Source: Rugamonas rivuli (GTDB taxonomy: Bacteria; Pseudomonadota; Gammaproteobacteria; Burkholderiales; Burkholderiaceae_D). From it: DNA of 64,000 nt. The stretch is taken from assembly GCF_009380165.1 (NCBI RefSeq), contig NZ_WHUF01000004.1, positions 124,001 through 188,000 of the forward strand, in the 5' to 3' direction. Under the pieces are notes generated by a model. It did not search any database and had not been told where the DNA came from. It was given only the letters and a program-made list of their open reading frames with translations. The translations under genes and the position numbers were made by a program. This document shows, piece after piece, positions 62,546-64,000 of the stretch (position 1 is its first letter; each line of letters starts with the position of its first letter).

Positions 62546-64000
62546 TTACTGCTGCGCCAACGGCTTGATCGCGCCGTTCTGCACCACCGACGCCAGCTGA
62601 GCCGACGGCTGCCAGCCCGCACCCAGCGCGCGCGCCACCGACACCGCCGCCAACAGGCGCTGCGTGTTGATCTGCACCGCGGCGCGGTCGGCCGCCAGCG
62701 AGCTACGCTGCGCGTCGGTCACGTCCAGATAGGTCGACACGCCACGCTCGTAACGCGCACGCGCCACCAGGTAACCGCGTGCGGCCGCCACTTGCGAGAC
62801 CGACTGCGCCTCGCCTTGCAGCTGGCGTTCCTGTACGTCGGACAGCGCATCTTCCACTTCGCGCAGAGCGGTCAGCAGCTTGCTCTCATGGTTGGCGATC
62901 GCCTCTTCATAGCGCGCCTTGGAGATAGCCAGGTTAGCCTTGTTGCGGCCACCGTCGAAGATCGGCAGCGACAGCGCCAGAGGACCAACGCTGAACTGGC
63001 GCGAACCGCCCTTGCCCAGTTCACGCAGGCTTTCCGACGCGTAGCCGAAATTGCTGGTCAGCGTCAGCGAAGGATAGAACGCACCTTCCGCCACGCCGAT
63101 CTGCGCGTTGGCCGAACGCAGGTTCGCTACACTGCCCGCCAGGTCCGGACGCTGCGCCAGCAGGCTGGCAGGCAGGCCGACCGGGATAGCAGGCGGCTGC
63201 GGCAGCACGGCGGCATTGGCCTTGGCAGCCGTCAGCAGCGCCGACGGCGAAGCGCCGGTCAGCGTCGCCAGGCTGTGCTCCAGCAGATTGCGCTGACGCT
63301 GCACTTCATGCAGGTCGGCCTGCGCGTTGGCGCGCTCAATGCGGGCACGCGACACGTCCAGTTCATTCGACAGGCCGGCGTTGAAGCGCGCCGTCACCAG
63401 TTCTTCGGTTTCGCGGCGGGTGTCGAGCGCGCCGTTCAGGATCGCCATCTCTGCGTCCAGGCCGCGCAGCTGCCAGTAGGTGGTCGCCACTTGCGACGAC
63501 AACAGCAGCAGCACGCCATCGCGGTCGGCTTCAGCCGCCAGCGCCTGCGCGTCGGAAGCTTCGACCAGGCGGCGCACGCGGCCCAGCAGATCGACTTCAT
63601 ACGACAGCGATGCGCCTACCGTGTAATTGTTACCCTTGATCGAACGGCCGCCCAGCGCCAGGCCTTGCGAGGTCTCGGCCGAGGTGCGCGAGTTCGACAC
63701 CGAGGTGCTGACGCTCAGCGACGGCTGCTGGCTGGCGCGCGATACGCCGGCCTGCTCCAGCGCCACCACCAGCCGCTGTGCGGCGGCCTTGATGCTTGGG
63801 TTGTCGCGCAGCGCGGTCTGCTCCAGGCGGTTCAGGGTGTCGTCGTTGAACACGGTCCACCATTGCGCCGGCAGGTGCGCCGCGCTGGTACCGGCTTGCG
63901 GCAGGTGACGGAACGACGCGTCTGCGACGTTCTTCGGTGCGGAGAAATCGCTGCCGACGGTGGCGCAACCCGTCACGGCCAACGTTACGGAAACAGCGAG
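62546..64000 (-). CDS. RND-efflux outer membrane lipoprotein (OprM/NodT type), 5' end outside window
   Basis: At least 484 residues of an outer membrane efflux channel; the start lies beyond the right edge. The first visible part contains a lipobox (LAVTGC) with the lipidated Cys, so a few residues of signal peptide are missing. The mature start (SDFSAPKNVADASFRHL) and the motifs QWWTVFNDDTLNRLEQTALR, SYEVDLLGRVRRLVEASDAQ and VSTYLDVTDAQRSSLAADRA mark the OprM/NodT family that spans the periplasm as a trimer. It should work with an RND pump and a membrane-fusion protein, presumably encoded just beyond the window. Confidence 0.93.
   Translation of the reverse strand, partial: LAVSVTLAVTGCATVGSDFSAPKNVADASFRHLPQAGTSAAHLPAQWWTVFNDDTLNRLEQTALRDNPSIKAAAQRLVVALEQAGVSRASQQPSLSVSTSVSNSRTSAETSQGLALGGRSIKGNNYTVGASLSYEVDLLGRVRRLVEASDAQALAAEADRDGVLLLLSSQVATTYWQLRGLDAEMAILNGALDTRRETEELVTARFNAGLSNELDVSRARIERANAQADLHEVQRQRNLLEHSLATLTGASPSALLTAAKANAAVLPQPPAIPVGLPASLLAQRPDLAGSVANLRSANAQIGVAEGAFYPSLTLTSNFGYASESLRELGKGGSRQFSVGPLALSLPIFDGGRNKANLAISKARYEEAIANHESKLLTALREVEDALSDVQERQLQGEAQSVSQVAAARGYLVARARYERGVSTYLDVTDAQRSSLAADRAAVQINTQRLLAAVSVARALGAGWQPSAQLASVVQNGAIKPLAQQ

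Overview
The window looks like chromosomal DNA of a beta-proteobacterium in the family Oxalobacteraceae (Duganella, Massilia, Rugamonas or Janthinobacterium type). This is inferred from uniformly high GC, a phasin (PHB granule) gene, the fkpB-ispH / radC / rpmB-rpmG neighbourhood typical of Burkholderiales, two proteins with PEP-CTERM-type anchors, and large TonB-dependent receptors beside a flavin-dependent halogenase. No rRNA, CRISPR array, insertion sequence or integrase was seen. There is one tRNA (Lys-TTT).

Layout. 1-4633: the end of an aldo/keto reductase, a TonB receptor and a chemotaxis receptor. 4785-11753: a sulfate-assimilation block on the minus strand (sbp, an alpha/beta hydrolase, a 1-Cys peroxiredoxin, a TauE-like permease, cysT-cysW-cysA-cysB). 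11855-16828: DgkA, an IclR regulator, a PBP7-type endopeptidase, a nitroreductase, an EamA exporter and a phasin. 16900-20565: livHMGF branched-chain amino acid importer genes without a binding protein, preceded by a leader with a strong terminator hairpin. 20850-31367: housekeeping genes (ispH, fkpB, radC, rpmB, rpmG, a fatty acid desaturase, an MscS channel, an RsmB-type methyltransferase, purN) plus an orphan barstar, a glycine-zipper protein and a spermidine-synthase-like protein. 31431-33245: a stand-alone GspE/PilB-type ATPase. 33318: tRNA-Lys.

After the tRNA comes an accessory stretch (33465-50469): two translationally coupled secreted hydrolases, a RelE/ParE toxin-antitoxin pair, a tryptophan-halogenase-like enzyme with intact catalytic Lys and Glu, a 1040-residue TonB receptor, a citrate-synthase domain fused to a DNA-binding domain, an MFS exporter overlapping a GNAT acetyltransferase, and a surface/periplasm cluster. 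In that cluster two paralogous orphan solute-binding proteins flank a HET-C-like plus von Willebrand A protein and a PEP-CTERM-type protein.

50466-64000: a PhzF-like protein, an S9 peptidase, a PEP-CTERM trypsin-like protease, a MAPEG protein, an MFS transporter, a BON protein with three Cys-x10-Cys repeats, a small HExxH protein, an M49-like metallopeptidase, a tandem pair of SDR-like proteins lacking the usual Tyr/Lys, a divergent LysR regulator, and the start of an RND-efflux outer membrane lipoprotein cut by the window edge.

The best candidates for something undescribed are the HET-C/vWA plus twin solute-binding-protein cluster (44914-50469), the Cys-repeat BON protein (56889-57602) and the halogenase/TonB receptor pair (36858-41604). 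All function calls rest on reading motifs; no database search was possible.
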